DNA of 64,000 nt from Solidesulfovibrio carbinoliphilus subsp. oakridgensis. Its GTDB lineage: Bacteria > Desulfobacterota > Desulfovibrionia > Desulfovibrionales > Desulfovibrionaceae. This document shows positions 30,018 to 42,379 of the stretch, piece after piece. Positions within the stretch are counted from its first letter, which is position 1. Each line of letters begins with the position of its first letter. The stretch spans positions 3,603,625-3,667,624 of the forward strand of contig NZ_CM001368.1 of assembly GCF_000177215.2 (NCBI RefSeq), in the 5' to 3' direction. A program made the position numbers and the translations under genes. The notes below the pieces were generated by a model that was not told the origin of the DNA, ran no database searches, and was given only the letters and a program-made list of their open reading frames with translations.

Positions 30018-30785
30018 GTGGCGCTGCTGGACGTAAATGAAATGACCCAGTACTTCGGCGGGCTGTGCGCCGTGTCGGAGTTTTCAGTGGCCCTTGACGA
30101 GGGCCAGGTCGTGGCGCTTATCGGCCCAAACGGCGCGGGCAAGACCACGGTCTTCAACCTCATAAGCGGCTTTTACACGCCGACGCGGGGGGAGATCCTT
30201 TTCAAGGGCCGGTCCATCAAGGGCTTAAAGCCCCACGAAGTGACCGCCCGGGGCATCGCCCGCACCTTCCAGAACATCCGGCTGTGGTTCGACATGACGG
30301 TGCTCGACAACATCCGCATCGCCCAGCACCACGCCCTTGGCTACGGTATTTTCGACTGTTTCCTGCGCACCCCGCGCTACATGAAGCGCGAGCGCGACAT
30401 CGAGGACCACGCCATGGAGGTCCTCTCGCGCCTCGGGCTTCGGGACGTGGCCGGGGAATTCCCGAAAAACCTGCCCTACGGCGTGCAGCGGCTGGTGGAG
30501 ATCGCCCGGGCCCTGTCCATAAAGCCCGCCCTTTTGATGCTCGACGAACCGGCGGCGGGCTTAAACTCCTCCGATGTCGAGGGGCTGATCCGGCTTATCG
30601 GCGACATCCATAAGGACTACGGCCTGGCCATCTGGATGATCGAGCACCAGATGGACGTGGTCATGAGCCTGTGTTCGTGGATCAAAGTCATCGATTTCGG
30701 GGCCACCATCGCCGAAGGCACGCCGACGGCCATCCAGAACAACCCCGAGGTCATCAAAGCCTACCTGGGAGACGATACAATCTGA
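30018..30785 (+). CDS. livG: Branched-chain amino acid ABC transporter ATPase LivG
   Basis: A 255-residue ATPase with a GTG start only three bases after livM. Walker A is GPNGAGKTT, the signature region LPYGVQRLVEIARAL replaces canonical LSGGQ as in other LivG proteins, Walker B is LLMLDEPAAGL, and the switch histidine is in WMIEHQMDVV. It overlaps livF by one base. It acts as the cytoplasmic heterodimer partner of LivF. Confidence 0.95.
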   Translation: MALLDVNEMTQYFGGLCAVSEFSVALDEGQVVALIGPNGAGKTTVFNLISGFYTPTRGEILFKGRSIKGLKPHEVTARGIARTFQNIRLWFDMTVLDNIRIAQHHALGYGIFDCFLRTPRYMKRERDIEDHAMEVLSRLGLRDVAGEFPKNLPYGVQRLVEIARALSIKPALLMLDEPAAGLNSSDVEGLIRLIGDIHKDYGLAIWMIEHQMDVVMSLCSWIKVIDFGATIAEGTPTAIQNNPEVIKAYLGDDTI

Positions 30786-31513
30786 TGCTGCTCTCCGTTT
30801 CCAACCTCCGGGTCAAGTACGGCAACATCGAGGCCCTGCACGGCATCTCCTTCCATGTGAACCGGGGGGAGATCGTGACCCTTATCGGGGCCAACGGCGC
30901 GGGCAAGACCACAACGCTCCTGTCCATCATGCGCCTGCCCCCTCCCGAAGCGCCCAAGGTGGTGGAAGGGGACATCCTGTACGAAGGCGCCTCCATCCTC
31001 GGCATGGAGCCCCACGACGTGGTCCGAAAGCTCCACATGGATCTCTCTCCGGAAGGCCGGCGCATCTTCGGCAACCTGACGGTCATGGAGAACCTGGTGC
31101 TGGCCACCTACGCCCGCAAGGACGGGGACGACATCATCGCCCGGGACCTCGACCGGGTCTTGTCGCTTTTCCCGCGCCTGTCCGAGCGCAAGAAGCAGCG
31201 CAGCGAGTCCCTCTCCGGCGGCGAGCAGCAGATGCTGGCCGTGGGGCGGGCCATCATGACGGGCTGCGACTTCATCCTCCTCGACGAGCCGAGCATGGGC
31301 CTCGCGCCGCTGCTCATGTACGAGATGTTTCGCACGCTCAAGAAATTGAACGAGCTCGGACTGACCATTCTCCTGATCGAACAGAACGCCAAGGTGGCGC
31401 TCAATTTCGCCCACCGGGGCTACGTCCTCGACACCGGCGAGATCAAGGCCTCGGGCACGGCCGAGGAACTCAAGCACGATCCGGAAGTGAAAAAGGCCTA
31501 CCTCGGCGGCTAA
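30785..31513 (+). CDS. livF: Branched-chain amino acid ABC transporter ATPase LivF
   Basis: A 242-residue ATPase that ends the liv operon. Walker A is GANGAGKT (35-42), the signature LSGGEQQ (143-149), Walker B FILLDEPSMGLAP. In LivF style the switch position reads LLIEQNAK, with Gln in place of His. Its start shares a base with the livG stop (TGATG). A family A repeat copy begins 30 bases after its stop. Confidence 0.95.
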   Translation: MLLSVSNLRVKYGNIEALHGISFHVNRGEIVTLIGANGAGKTTTLLSIMRLPPPEAPKVVEGDILYEGASILGMEPHDVVRKLHMDLSPEGRRIFGNLTVMENLVLATYARKDGDDIIARDLDRVLSLFPRLSERKKQRSESLSGGEQQMLAVGRAIMTGCDFILLDEPSMGLAPLLMYEMFRTLKKLNELGLTILLIEQNAKVALNFAHRGYVLDTGEIKASGTAEELKHDPEVKKAYLGG

Positions 31514-31543
31514 GGCCGGGCGACGCGCCGCCCCGAGGGGAAG

Positions 31544-31600
31544 AAGATGCCTCCGGCGGCCGGGAGGGGGTCACCCCCTCCCGGACCCACCCGAATGGGG
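31544..31600 (+). repeat. Repeat family A, copy 4
   Basis: The 13-mer is at 31549-31561, followed by the stem CCGGGAGGGGGT-CA-CCCCCTCCCGG. It lies directly behind livF, in the same orientation as that gene. Confidence 0.85.
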
Positions 31601-31709
31601 TGGCCGTATGGCCGGACGCGCGGCGGGCTTTTCGCCTCTTGTCCGTTATCTGTTCTTAACCTCGCCCCGTCGCCAAAGACCACCCCTGCCACCCGCTTCC
31701 CCAACTCCC

Positions 31710-31764
31710 GCCCAGGGGGTCCGGGGGGGCTGGAAAATCCCCCCCGGCCGCCGGAGGCATCTTC
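31710..31764 (-). repeat. Repeat family A, copy 5
   Basis: The reverse copy with the 13-mer at 31746-31758 and a stem of CCGGGGGGG and CCCCCCCGG around CTGGAAAAT. With copy 4 it forms an inverted pair, the arrangement typical of REP-type elements. Confidence 0.85.
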
Positions 31765-31814
31765 CTTCCCCGGGATCGGAGCAGAGCCCCGATCCGATTG
31801 CCTCCCGCTTACTC

Positions 31815-31847
31815 CCCGGCCGGCGCTCTGCCCGGCCGGGCTTTTTT
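31815..31847 (+). terminator. Intrinsic terminator upstream of the Asp-Gly repeat gene
   Basis: A 9-bp stem CCCGGCCGG / CCGGCCGGG with loop CGCTCTGC, then a T-rich tail (CTTTTTTC). It points rightward and probably ends the liv transcript. Confidence 0.75.
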
Positions 31848-31986
31848 CATGGCATCTCCTTTGCTTGTAACCGACTGACGCCCGCCGCGTCGGCCGTTTC
31901 TTCCGCCAAAACGGCATGGCCCTTGCCATACCCTCCCTGGGGAGCGTCTCGCCCGGCAAAAATTTCCGCCCCCCGGGAGGTTTGGC

Positions 31987-33150
31987 ATGAGCGTGCAATC
32001 CATCGGGCAAACCGGGAGCAACGACTGGCTGCAGCAGTTGCTCGCCAGTTACGCCAACCAGTCGTCCGCCACCGGCTCCGACTCGGCGATGTCGAGCCTG
32101 CTGTCCCTTGGCAGCGATTCCACGGACCAGACAGCGGCAACTTCTTCCGGGTCGTCCTCCTCCTCGAGCGCGGCCGGCAGCTTTAGCGACATCCTGACAG
32201 CACTCCTGGCCGGCAACGGCAGCCTGTCCTACGACATGTCGACCGGCTCGCTGACGCTCGGTGCGTCGAGCGCCTCGGGTTCTTCGGACGCCGCGACCGG
32301 GAACGCCCCGGCGCCGCCGCCCCCGCCGCCCATGGAAGGCGGGGAGGGCGCCGGCCTGACCCGGAGCGCCACGGAAACGGAAAACGACGACGGTTCGACC
32401 TCGATCACGGCCACCATGACCGATGCCGACGGCAACGTCGTCGGGACCGAAGACACCACCAAAAACGCCGACGGGTCGTTCACCTCGACCTTCACCCGGA
32501 CCATGCCCGATGGCCGGACCACCACCCGCACCGTCACCGGGGAAAATACCGACGACGGCTTTACGGGCGCCAACACCCTGACCGGCGACGACGGAACCGT
32601 CCTGGCTTCCGGCACCGAAGTGACGGCCGCCGACGGCACCATGACCAGCACCATGACCCGAAACGGGCCGGACGGCGGGTCGGTGACCGAAAGCGCCAGT
32701 TACGACGCCGACGGCAACCTGATTGCCTCCACCACCACGGTGACGGCCGGCACGGCGGCCACAACCGGCGCCACGGGCTCGCCCACGGGCACGGACCTGG
32801 CGTCCGCGTCCACGGGCACGTCCGCGTCCACCGCGTCCTCCGGTTCGTCGGGCTCGTCAAGCAGCGACAACACCACCACCGTGACCATGACCTTCACCTC
32901 CGAAGGCATCGAGGAGACGACCACCGTCACCGACCCGGACGGCAATATCGTCAGCCAAAGCACCAAGGAGATCCCCTTTTCCGCCACCGCCGACGGCCAG
33001 GCTTTCGGCTCGTCCCTGCAAAAGGGGCAGGGCCTGTCCGATCTCGTCGGCCAGTACGCCTCCAGCCGCTACGGCGCAGGCCGGTACGCCAGCCAGGAAA
33101 CGACGGGAAGCGACACGTCCCAGGGCTCCGGCCTGTCCGTGGAGGCCTGA
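31987..33150 (+). CDS. Low-complexity Asp-Gly repeat protein, unknown function
   Basis: A 387-residue protein, very rich in Thr, Ser, Gly, Asp and Ala. The start follows CCCGGGAGG at suitable spacing. Residues 30-110 are a Ser/Gly/Thr-rich stretch ending in a run of prolines (PPPPPPP). Residues about 125-330 hold degenerate repeats built on DADGN, NADGS, MPDGR, GDDGT, AADGT, GPDGG, DADGN and DPDGN, each followed by Thr-rich strands, as in repetitive beta-structured surface proteins. No N-terminal signal peptide is seen, so export, if any, would be non-Sec. It has its own terminator and stands alone. Family not recognised. Confidence 0.8.
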   Translation: MSVQSIGQTGSNDWLQQLLASYANQSSATGSDSAMSSLLSLGSDSTDQTAATSSGSSSSSSAAGSFSDILTALLAGNGSLSYDMSTGSLTLGASSASGSSDAATGNAPAPPPPPPMEGGEGAGLTRSATETENDDGSTSITATMTDADGNVVGTEDTTKNADGSFTSTFTRTMPDGRTTTRTVTGENTDDGFTGANTLTGDDGTVLASGTEVTAADGTMTSTMTRNGPDGGSVTESASYDADGNLIASTTTVTAGTAATTGATGSPTGTDLASASTGTSASTASSGSSGSSSSDNTTTVTMTFTSEGIEETTTVTDPDGNIVSQSTKEIPFSATADGQAFGSSLQKGQGLSDLVGQYASSRYGAGRYASQETTGSDTSQGSGLSVEA

Positions 33151-33179
33151 CGGCCGGGCCGGCCGGCCAGGAAATATCC

Positions 33180-33209
33180 AAGGCGGCTCCCGGGGGCCGC
33201 CTTTTTTTT
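33180..33209 (+). terminator. Intrinsic terminator of the Asp-Gly repeat gene
   Basis: An 8-bp stem AAGGCGGC / GCCGCCTT followed by eight Ts, 29 bases after the stop. Confidence 0.9.
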
Positions 33210-33306
33210 GCGTGGCCGCCCAGGATCCGTGCCCCGGCGTCGGCCCGGGATTGCGGCCGGGCTGCCGCTCGGGTAGGGCTGTGGCGAGACGGGACAAGGA
33301 GGGGGG

Positions 33307-33699
33307 ATGCGCAACAAGTTTCTGGGGACCGGGGAACCGGGCTGGAACCCCTGGCGCAAGGTCCTGGTGGTCCTTTCGGGACTGCGCTTCGCCGTGGTCT
33401 ACGACGCCAGCGTGGCCTGGAAGGTGGCGGTCTCGGGCCTGGTGCTGGCGGCCTTCGCCCTTGGCGGGTCGTGGCTGAATTTCGCCCTGGTCCTGGTGGC
33501 CACGGGCCAGATGCTGGCGGCCGAGCTCATCAATTCGGCCATCGAAGGGGTGTGCGATCTGCTCGCCAACAAGGAGGACCGGCGGATAAAGGCCATAAAG
33601 GACATGGCCGCGGCCGCGGCCGGCATGGCCATCCTCTTCTGGCTGGCGGTCATCGTCTGGGAAGCGGGGCGGTTTTGGGGAGCCTGGCCGGGCTTCTAG
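33307..33699 (+). CDS. dgkA: Diacylglycerol kinase
   Basis: A 130-residue integral membrane kinase that phosphorylates diacylglycerol to phosphatidic acid, recycling lipid head-group turnover products. It has three hydrophobic helices and the catalytic signature AELINSAIEGVCDLL, with the following NKEDRRIKAIKDMAAAA conserved in the family. GGAGGGG precedes the ATG. A hairpin spans its stop codon. It converges with a small helical protein gene. Confidence 0.92.
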   Translation: MRNKFLGTGEPGWNPWRKVLVVLSGLRFAVVYDASVAWKVAVSGLVLAAFALGGSWLNFALVLVATGQMLAAELINSAIEGVCDLLANKEDRRIKAIKDMAAAAAGMAILFWLAVIVWEAGRFWGAWPGF

Positions 33700-33710
33700 C
33701 CCGGCCAGGC
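33682..33710. terminator. Hairpin across the dgkA stop codon
   Basis: A perfect 12-bp stem GCCTGGCCGGGC / GCCCGGCCAGGC whose 5-base loop contains the TAG stop. It lies between convergent genes and could act on both transcripts; no T-tract is present on either side. Confidence 0.55.
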
Positions 33711-33714
33711 GGGC

Positions 33715-33999
33715 TTAGAACTTTTCCCTGGCCCGGGCCAGGGCGGCCTTCAGATCGGCCAGGGCGCTGTCAAACCCTTCCTTGAGCTCGGCCAGGGCCC
33801 CTTCGCCGCCTTTTCGCAGCAGGGTCAGCTTGTAGCGGGCCTTGTCGTATTTTTCGAGCAGGTGTTCGAGGTCGCCGGCCCAGCGGTCGAAATAGTCCGG
33901 CCCCTTTTCCCGGGCCGAAGCCCGGACCTGCTCGATCCTGGCCTTGTACGCGGCAAGCTGTTCTTCCATATCCACGCCGAACGGCTTTTTTTCGTCCAT
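33715..33999 (-). CDS. Small helical (coiled-coil) protein
   Basis: A 94-residue charged protein predicted almost entirely helical: residues 10-35, 37-60 and 65-94 alternate Ala/Leu with Lys, Arg, Glu and Asp. GAGG precedes the ATG. There is no signal peptide or known motif; the sequence resembles small stress-associated coiled-coil proteins, but I cannot assign a family. It is divergent from the outer-membrane barrel gene. Confidence 0.7.
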   Translation of the reverse strand: MDEKKPFGVDMEEQLAAYKARIEQVRASAREKGPDYFDRWAGDLEHLLEKYDKARYKLTLLRKGGEGALAELKEGFDSALADLKAALARAREKF

Positions 34000-34310
34000 G
34001 GCGTCCTCCCTGGATCGTGGCTATGGCAACAACGATAGCGGAAGGGGAAGGCGACCGCAAGATATCCGGAGCCGTCGAGACCGCTTGCACCCCGTATCCC
34101 GGTCTGCTATTGGGGTTACAGGAAAGTTGTCCGGCGGGGCTTCCCTTCCGAGGGAGGAAATGCGGGCCCCGCCCCTGGTCAAGGACCGAAGGCGACTTAT
34201 GTTGTGCTCCAGACGCGCCGGACCCCGGGGTCCCGGGGGGTCACCCCAGACGGGCCTGGACGTATCGCCAACGGAAAACGCGAAACGACGAGATTGCAAG
34301 GAGGAAGGCC
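34000..34310. other. 311-base divergent intergenic region
   Basis: It lies between the small helical protein and the outer-membrane protein. It contains a perfect 14-bp palindrome GGACCCCGGGGTCC (34220-34233). No coding frame is convincing. It probably holds both promoters. Confidence 0.45.
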
Positions 34311-34928
34311 ATGAAGGCGCAACTGCAAAAGATCCTGGTGCTTCTGATGGCGGTGTGCATCGGCTTGGCGGCTTTGCCGGCCCGCTCCTTCGCCATCGGC
34401 GAAGCGGGCACGTTCTACGTGCAGCCTGAATTCGGCGTGTACGGGACCGGCCAGAAGGCCGTGAATTCGATCATCACCTTTGGCGGCAGCGGCGGCTACT
34501 TCATCATCGACGGCCTGTCGATCGGCGCCGAGGCCCTGGCCTATTCGTTCGACCAGAAGAAGATCAGCCGCAGCACCCCGTCCGGCAACGCGCTCTACCA
34601 CGTGGTGCGCAGCGACGGCTACTCCCAGAACCCCTGGGCCTTCGGCTTCAACGGCCTGGTCAGGTACTACCCGGTCCGCACCGATACGGCGGCCTTCTTC
34701 ATCGGCACCGGTATCGGCGGCCTGTTCTCGAGCGACCGCATCCCGTACTACTCCAACGGCGGGCGCGGCAGCGAGGCCAATCTGACGGTCCCGGCCGACA
34801 TCGGCTTCACCGTGGCCTTCACCCCGAACATGGCCCTGGAAGTCACCGGCCGCTACCAGCGGATCGGCTTCGACAGCCACGGCCTGGACGCCTGGGGCGG
34901 CCATGCGGCCCTCCGCTTCACTTTCTAG
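34311..34928 (+). CDS. Outer-membrane beta-barrel protein
   Basis: A 205-residue exported protein. A signal peptide covers residues 1-29 (KILVLLMAVCIGLAALPARSFA). The mature part alternates polar and hydrophobic residues in strands rich in Tyr, Phe and Gly and ends in ALRFTF, a terminal aromatic typical of barrels recognised by the Bam machinery. AAGGAGGAAGG precedes the ATG. It resembles the OmpA-barrel/OprF-like families; specific function unknown. Confidence 0.82.
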   Translation: MKAQLQKILVLLMAVCIGLAALPARSFAIGEAGTFYVQPEFGVYGTGQKAVNSIITFGGSGGYFIIDGLSIGAEALAYSFDQKKISRSTPSGNALYHVVRSDGYSQNPWAFGFNGLVRYYPVRTDTAAFFIGTGIGGLFSSDRIPYYSNGGRGSEANLTVPADIGFTVAFTPNMALEVTGRYQRIGFDSHGLDAWGGHAALRFTF

Positions 34929-34981
34929 GCTGCCAAACACATTCTAGGCTGACAAACGTCGGCAACTAGGGTAACAGATCA

Positions 34982-35023
34982 AGCCCTCCCGCCCGCACCG
35001 GGTGGGAGGGCTCGTTTTTTTTT
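34982..35023 (+). terminator. Intrinsic terminator between the OMP gene and rpsL
   Basis: A stem AGCCCTCCC / GGGAGGGCT followed by CG and nine Ts. It ends the outer-membrane protein transcript and insulates the ribosomal operon. Just upstream is an imperfect 19-bp tandem duplication (TTCTAGGCTGxCAAACxC at 34923 and 34942). Confidence 0.92.
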
Positions 35024-35041
35024 CGGCCTGCCCATTGCCGC

Positions 35042-35070
35042 TTGACACGGCATTTTAATGGGTCTATATG
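35042..35070 (+). promoter_or_regulatory. Promoter of the ribosomal protein block
   Basis: Consensus -35 TTGACA (35042-35047), 17-base spacer and -10-like TATATG (35065-35070), 47 bases before rpsL. It is the only clear promoter ahead of the 18.6-kb gene block. Confidence 0.75.
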
Positions 35071-35116
35071 CCTCTGTCTTTGCCATACACTATGATTTTC
35101 TTGAACGGAGACGGCT

Positions 35117-35488
35117 ATGCCCACGATCAATCAACTTATCCGCAAGGAACGGGCCCAGGTGGCCAAGCGCCGCAAGACGCCCGCCCTGCAGGCCTGCCCG
35201 CAGCGTCGGGGCGTGTGCACCCGCGTGTACACCACCACGCCCAAAAAGCCCAACTCGGCCTTGCGCAAGGTCGCCCGCGTGCGCCTCACCAATGGCATCG
35301 AGGTGACGTCCTACATCCCGGGCGAAGGCCACAACCTGCAGGAACACTCCGTGGTGATGATCCGGGGCGGCCGTGTGAAAGACCTTCCCGGTGTCCGGTA
35401 CCATATCATCCGCGGCACGCTCGATACCGCCGGCGTGTCCGATCGTCGCCAGGGCCGTTCCAAGTACGGCGCCAAGCGGCCCAAGTAA
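35117..35488 (+). CDS. rpsL: 30S ribosomal protein S12
   Basis: A 123-residue S12, first gene of the str operon. It sits at the decoding centre of the 30S subunit. The conserved [10 protein letters not shown] loop (about 42-51) and LPGVRYH loop are intact, with lysine at the position where streptomycin resistance changes usually occur. GGAG precedes the ATG. A terminator and a sigma-70 promoter lie just upstream. Confidence 0.98.
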   Translation: MPTINQLIRKERAQVAKRRKTPALQACPQRRGVCTRVYTTTPKKPNSALRKVARVRLTNGIEVTSYIPGEGHNLQEHSVVMIRGGRVKDLPGVRYHIIRGTLDTAGVSDRRQGRSKYGAKRPK

Positions 35489-35512
35489 TTTCGGTGCAAG
35501 GAGAGGACGCGT

Positions 35513-35983
35513 ATGCCGCGTAAAGGCCCAGTTTCCAAGAGGTCGGTGCTGCCCGACCCGAAGTTTGGCAGCCATCTGGTGACGAAGTTCATCAACCGCC
35601 TCATGTATGATGGCAACAAAGGCGTGGCCGAAGGTATTTTCTACCAGGCCGTGGACGTCCTGGCTGAAAAGTCGGGCGAAGACCCCTTGAAGGCCTTCGA
35701 AAAGGCCATTGCCAACGTCAAGCCGCACATGGAAGTCAAGCCCCGCCGGGTCGGCGGCGCCACCTACCAGGTGCCCATGGAAGTCCGGCCTGAGCGGCAG
35801 CTCACGTTGGCCCTGCGCTGGCTGGTCGGGATCGCCCGGGCGCGCGGCGAAAAAGGCATGGCGGACAAATTGTCGGGCGAACTGCTGGACGCCTATCACA
35901 ATCGCGGCGGGGCCGTGAAAAAGAAAGAGGATACGCACCGTATGGCGGACGCGAACAAAGCGTTTGCCCACTACCGGTGGTAG
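35513..35983 (+). CDS. rpsG: 30S ribosomal protein S7
   Basis: A 156-residue S7 that nucleates assembly of the 30S head and lies at the E site. Family signatures are clear: [10 protein letters not shown] at the start, [12 protein letters not shown], and the C-terminal [29 protein letters not shown] precedes the ATG, 24 bases after rpsL. In E. coli S7 is the autoregulator of the str operon; no equivalent site was identified here. Confidence 0.98.
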   Translation: MPRKGPVSKRSVLPDPKFGSHLVTKFINRLMYDGNKGVAEGIFYQAVDVLAEKSGEDPLKAFEKAIANVKPHMEVKPRRVGGATYQVPMEVRPERQLTLALRWLVGIARARGEKGMADKLSGELLDAYHNRGGAVKKKEDTHRMADANKAFAHYRW

Positions 35984-36001
35984 TCGCACAAGGATAGCGT
36001 C

Positions 36002-38074
<2,073 letters not shown>

Positions 38075-38142
38075 CGCCCGCGGCACATCGGGCGAGGGTG
38101 TAGCAACAACGAACCGCAAGCGCGGAAGTTCAGGGGGACGAC

Positions 38143-39336
<1,194 letters not shown>

Positions 39337-39340
39337 TATC

Positions 39341-39658
39341 ATGGTTTCCATGCAAAATGACCGCATTCGCATCAAGTTGAAGGCCTACGACTACCGCATT
39401 CTCGACAAGGCCGTGGCCGAGATCGTGGATACCGCCCGCAACACCGGGGCTGGCGTTGCCGGCCCGATCCCGTTGCCGACGGACATCCACAAGGTCACGG
39501 TCAACCGCTCCGTGCACGTGGACAAGAAGTCCCGCGAGCAGTTCGAGATGCGGGTTCACAAACGTCTCCTGGACATTATGGAGCCCACCCAGCAGACGGT
39601 GGACGCGCTCGGGAAACTGAGCCTGCCCGCCGGCGTTGACGTGGAAATCAAGCTCTAA
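39341..39658 (+). CDS. rpsJ: 30S ribosomal protein S10
   Basis: A 105-residue S10, first gene of the S10 cluster, which also serves in transcription antitermination as NusE. The start at 39341 is favoured by GTGGAG eight bases upstream; an ATG three codons later is possible. The conserved [15 protein letters not shown] and [16 protein letters not shown] are present. There is no gap that could host a separate S10 promoter. Confidence 0.97.
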   Translation: MVSMQNDRIRIKLKAYDYRILDKAVAEIVDTARNTGAGVAGPIPLPTDIHKVTVNRSVHVDKKSREQFEMRVHKRLLDIMEPTQQTVDALGKLSLPAGVDVEIKL

Positions 39659-39669
39659 GGAAGGTTGGC

Positions 39670-40302
39670 ATGGCTGCCACGCTTGGAATACTCGGCCGCA
39701 AACTGGGCATGACCCGGATTTTCGGCGACGACGGATCGATCATTCCGGTCACGGTCATCGAGGCCGGCCCCTGTCCCGTCACGCAGGTCAAGACCGCGGA
39801 AAAAGACGGGTACAACGCCATGCAGATCGGGTTCGACCAGATCCCGGAACGCAAGGTCAACAAGCCCGAGAAGGGCCATCTGGACAAGGCCGGCCGCGGC
39901 TACTACCGGGTGCTCAAGGAAATCCGCCTCGACGGCCCCTCGGCCTTCGAACAGGGCATGGACGTGACCGTCGACATTTTCGCCCCGGGCGAGACCGTCA
40001 AGGTGACCGGCACCTCCATCGGCAAGGGCTTTGCCGGCGTCATGAAGCGCTGGAACTTCGCGGGTCTCAAAAAGACCCACGGTACGGAAAAAGCCCACCG
40101 CTCCGGCGGCTCCATCGGTAACAACACCGAGCCGGGCAAGGTCATGAAGGGCAAGAAGATGGCCGGCCACATGGGCGCGCGCACCGTGACCATGCTCGGC
40201 ATCGAGATCGTGGACGTCCGCCCGGAAATGAACCTGATCCTGGTCAAAGGCCAGGTGCCAGGGCCCCGCAATTGCGTGGTCATGGTGCGCAAGCAGGGAT
40301 AA
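39670..40302 (+). CDS. rplC: 50S ribosomal protein L3
   Basis: A 210-residue L3, an early-assembly protein near the peptidyl-transferase centre. It has the typical N-terminus [14 protein letters not shown] and the central [19 protein letters not shown] loop, whose glutamine-methylation region lies at the ribosome core. GGAAGG precedes the ATG. Confidence 0.97.
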   Translation: MAATLGILGRKLGMTRIFGDDGSIIPVTVIEAGPCPVTQVKTAEKDGYNAMQIGFDQIPERKVNKPEKGHLDKAGRGYYRVLKEIRLDGPSAFEQGMDVTVDIFAPGETVKVTGTSIGKGFAGVMKRWNFAGLKKTHGTEKAHRSGGSIGNNTEPGKVMKGKKMAGHMGARTVTMLGIEIVDVRPEMNLILVKGQVPGPRNCVVMVRKQG

Positions 40303-40313
40303 CGGGAATAACC

Positions 40314-40946
40314 ATGGCAAACATAAAGCTCTACGACCAGGGTAACCAGGAAATCGGCACCGTCGAACTGGATCCCGAGGTCTTCGAAGTCGAGGTTCAG
40401 CCCGAACTGCTGCACCTGGTGGTCCGGGCCCAGCTGGCCGCCAAGCGCGCCGGCACCCACTCGGTCAAGACCCGGGCCTTCGTCAGCGGCGGCGGCAAAA
40501 AGCCCTGGCGCCAGAAAGGCACGGGCCGGGCCCGCGCCGGTTCCACCCGCTCGCCCCTGTGGCGCGGCGGCGCCGTCGTCCACGGTCCCGAACCCCGGGA
40601 CTACACCTTCAAGGTCAACCGCAAGGTCCGCCAGCTGGCCCTGCGCATGGCCCTTTCGGCCAAGCTCGGGGACGCGTCCCTGGTCCTGGTCGACACCCTG
40701 GCCGTGCCCGAAGTCAAGACCAAGCTCATGGTCAAGGTGACTTCCGACTTCGGCTTGAAAAAAGCCTTGATTGTTCTGCCTGCTTCGGATAACAATCTCG
40801 AGCTTTCCGCCAGGAACATTCCCGGCATCAAGGTTGTCCGCGAGGACATGTTAAACGTCTACGACATCCTGCGCCACGACCATCTGGTCATGGTCAAGGA
40901 TGCGGCCCTGAAGGTCCAGGAGAGGCTCGGTCATGGAGTACGCTAA
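40314..40946 (+). CDS. rplD: 50S ribosomal protein L4
   Basis: A 210-residue L4 lining the exit tunnel. The extended loop GGGKKPWRQKGTGRARAG (about 62-79) is intact. The start at 40314 is the ATG in AATAACCATGGCA. In E. coli L4 represses the S10 operon; no leader site is evident because S10 runs on from tuf. It overlaps rplW by 14 bases. Confidence 0.97.
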   Translation: MANIKLYDQGNQEIGTVELDPEVFEVEVQPELLHLVVRAQLAAKRAGTHSVKTRAFVSGGGKKPWRQKGTGRARAGSTRSPLWRGGAVVHGPEPRDYTFKVNRKVRQLALRMALSAKLGDASLVLVDTLAVPEVKTKLMVKVTSDFGLKKALIVLPASDNNLELSARNIPGIKVVREDMLNVYDILRHDHLVMVKDAALKVQERLGHGVR

Positions 40947-41223
40947 CATACTGCTTAGGCCCCTGGTTTCCGAAAAGGCCACGATGATCAAGGAAGCCGC
41001 CAACCAGGTGGTTTTTTATGTCCACCCCGAGGCGAACAAGATCGAGATCGCCAAGGCCGTGGAAAAGGCGTTTTCGGTCACGGTCGACGCCGTGCGCGTG
41101 GTGCGCCGCCGCCCGCTTGCCCGCTCGCGCATGGGCAAGGTGACCGGCCGGATTCCGGGCTACAAGAAAGCCTACGTGACCCTGGCGCAGGGTGATAAAA
41201 TAGAGTTCTTCGAAGGGGTTTAG
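40933..41223 (+). CDS. rplW: 50S ribosomal protein L23
   Basis: A 96-residue L23 at the tunnel exit, the docking point for trigger factor and SRP. It begins [15 protein letters not shown] and ends in [21 protein letters not shown], as in the family. Its start lies inside the end of rplD, so the two are probably coupled in translation; rplB follows after two bases. Confidence 0.97.
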   Translation: MEYANILLRPLVSEKATMIKEAANQVVFYVHPEANKIEIAKAVEKAFSVTVDAVRVVRRRPLARSRMGKVTGRIPGYKKAYVTLAQGDKIEFFEGV

Positions 41224-41225
41224 TC

Positions 41226-42056
41226 ATGTCCATCCGCAAGCTTAAGCCCACGTCGGCCGGCCGCCGGTTCCAGACGGTCTCCACCTTCGAGGAGATCACC
41301 CGGACCGAGCCCGAAAAGTCCCTCGTCGAGGGGCTTCCCCGCGCTTCCGGCCGCAACTGTTATGGCCGGATCACCTCGCGGCGGCGGGGCGGCGGCAACA
41401 AGCGCCTGTACCGTATCATCGACTTCAAGCGCGACAAGTTCGAGGTCCCGGCCAAGGTCTTCTCCGTGGAGTACGACCCGAACCGTAGCGCGCGTATTGC
41501 GCTTTTGCATTACGCCGATGGCGAGAAACGTTACATTCTGGCGCCGGTTGGAATTTCGGTTGGCGACATGATCACGGCCGGTGAAGGCGCGGACATCAAG
41601 CCCGGCAACGCCCTGCCGCTCAAAAAGATCCCCGTCGGCACGCTGCTGCACAACATCGAGCTCAATCCGGGCCGCGGCGGCCAGATCTGCCGCGCCGCCG
41701 GGACCTACGCCCAGCTCGTGGCCAAGGAAGGCAAGTACGCGCTCCTGCGCCTGCCCTCCGGCGAAGTCCGGAACATCCTGGCCTCCTGCCTGGCCACCGT
41801 CGGCCAGGTCGGCAACGTGATGCACGAGAACATCTCCATCGGCAAGGCCGGCCGCAACCGCTGGCTCGGCAACCGGCCCAAGGTTCGCGGCGTGGCTATG
41901 AACCCGGTCGACCATCCGCATGGCGGCGGCGAGGGCAAAAGTTCGGGCGGCCGGCATCCCGTCACTCCCTGGGGCACGCCGACCAAGGGCTACAAAACCC
42001 GCAACAAGAAAAAGGCCTCGTCCAAGCTTATCGCCAAGCGGCGCGGACAAAAGTAA
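41226..42056 (+). CDS. rplB: 50S ribosomal protein L2
   Basis: A 276-residue L2, essential for subunit association and the peptidyl-transferase core. The family's most conserved segment, [15 protein letters not shown], is complete, and the Lys/Arg-rich C-terminus [18 protein letters not shown] is present. GGGTTTAGTC lies before the ATG. Confidence 0.98.
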   Translation: MSIRKLKPTSAGRRFQTVSTFEEITRTEPEKSLVEGLPRASGRNCYGRITSRRRGGGNKRLYRIIDFKRDKFEVPAKVFSVEYDPNRSARIALLHYADGEKRYILAPVGISVGDMITAGEGADIKPGNALPLKKIPVGTLLHNIELNPGRGGQICRAAGTYAQLVAKEGKYALLRLPSGEVRNILASCLATVGQVGNVMHENISIGKAGRNRWLGNRPKVRGVAMNPVDHPHGGGEGKSSGGRHPVTPWGTPTKGYKTRNKKKASSKLIAKRRGQK

Positions 42057-42068
42057 GAGGGAACGCCT

Positions 42069-42350
42069 ATGCCTCGGTCGCTCAAAAAGGGTCCGTTCGT
42101 TGACGGGCATCTGGAAAAAAAGGTCAGCTACGCCCTGGAGAACAAGGATCGCCGCGTGATCAAGACCTGGTCGCGCCGTTCCATGATCCTGCCCGAGATG
42201 GTGGGACTGACCTTCGCCGTCCACAACGGCAAGAAATTCATCCCGGTCTTTGTTTCCGAAAATATGGTCGGCCACAAACTCGGTGAATTCTCCCCCACGC
42301 GGACCTTCCACGGCCATGCCGCGGACAAGAAAAGCAAAGTGAAAAAGTAG
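42069..42350 (+). CDS. rpsS: 30S ribosomal protein S19
   Basis: A 93-residue S19 that forms the 30S head with S13 and contacts the large subunit. The N-terminus [18 protein letters not shown] and the conserved [16 protein letters not shown] are intact. GAGGGAACG precedes the ATG. It follows rplB by 12 bases. Confidence 0.98.
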   Translation: MPRSLKKGPFVDGHLEKKVSYALENKDRRVIKTWSRRSMILPEMVGLTFAVHNGKKFIPVFVSENMVGHKLGEFSPTRTFHGHAADKKSKVKK

Positions 42351-42379
42351 TCGGGGACGAACCCCGTCGGGACACAGTC

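Larger units (their letters stand above)
31514..31986. other. 473-base intergenic stretch with paired repeats and a terminator
   Basis: It holds an inverted pair of family A repeat copies (31544-31600 and 31710-31764), about 110 bases of unassigned sequence between them, a small hairpin GGATCGG/CCGATCC (31776-31798), and a strong terminator (31815-31847). No convincing coding frame is present. Confidence 0.6.

Noticed and set aside
34923-34960. An attachment-site-like direct repeat behind the outer-membrane gene
   Set aside because: It is an imperfect 19-bp tandem duplication with no integrase or foreign DNA nearby; replication slippage is enough to explain it.
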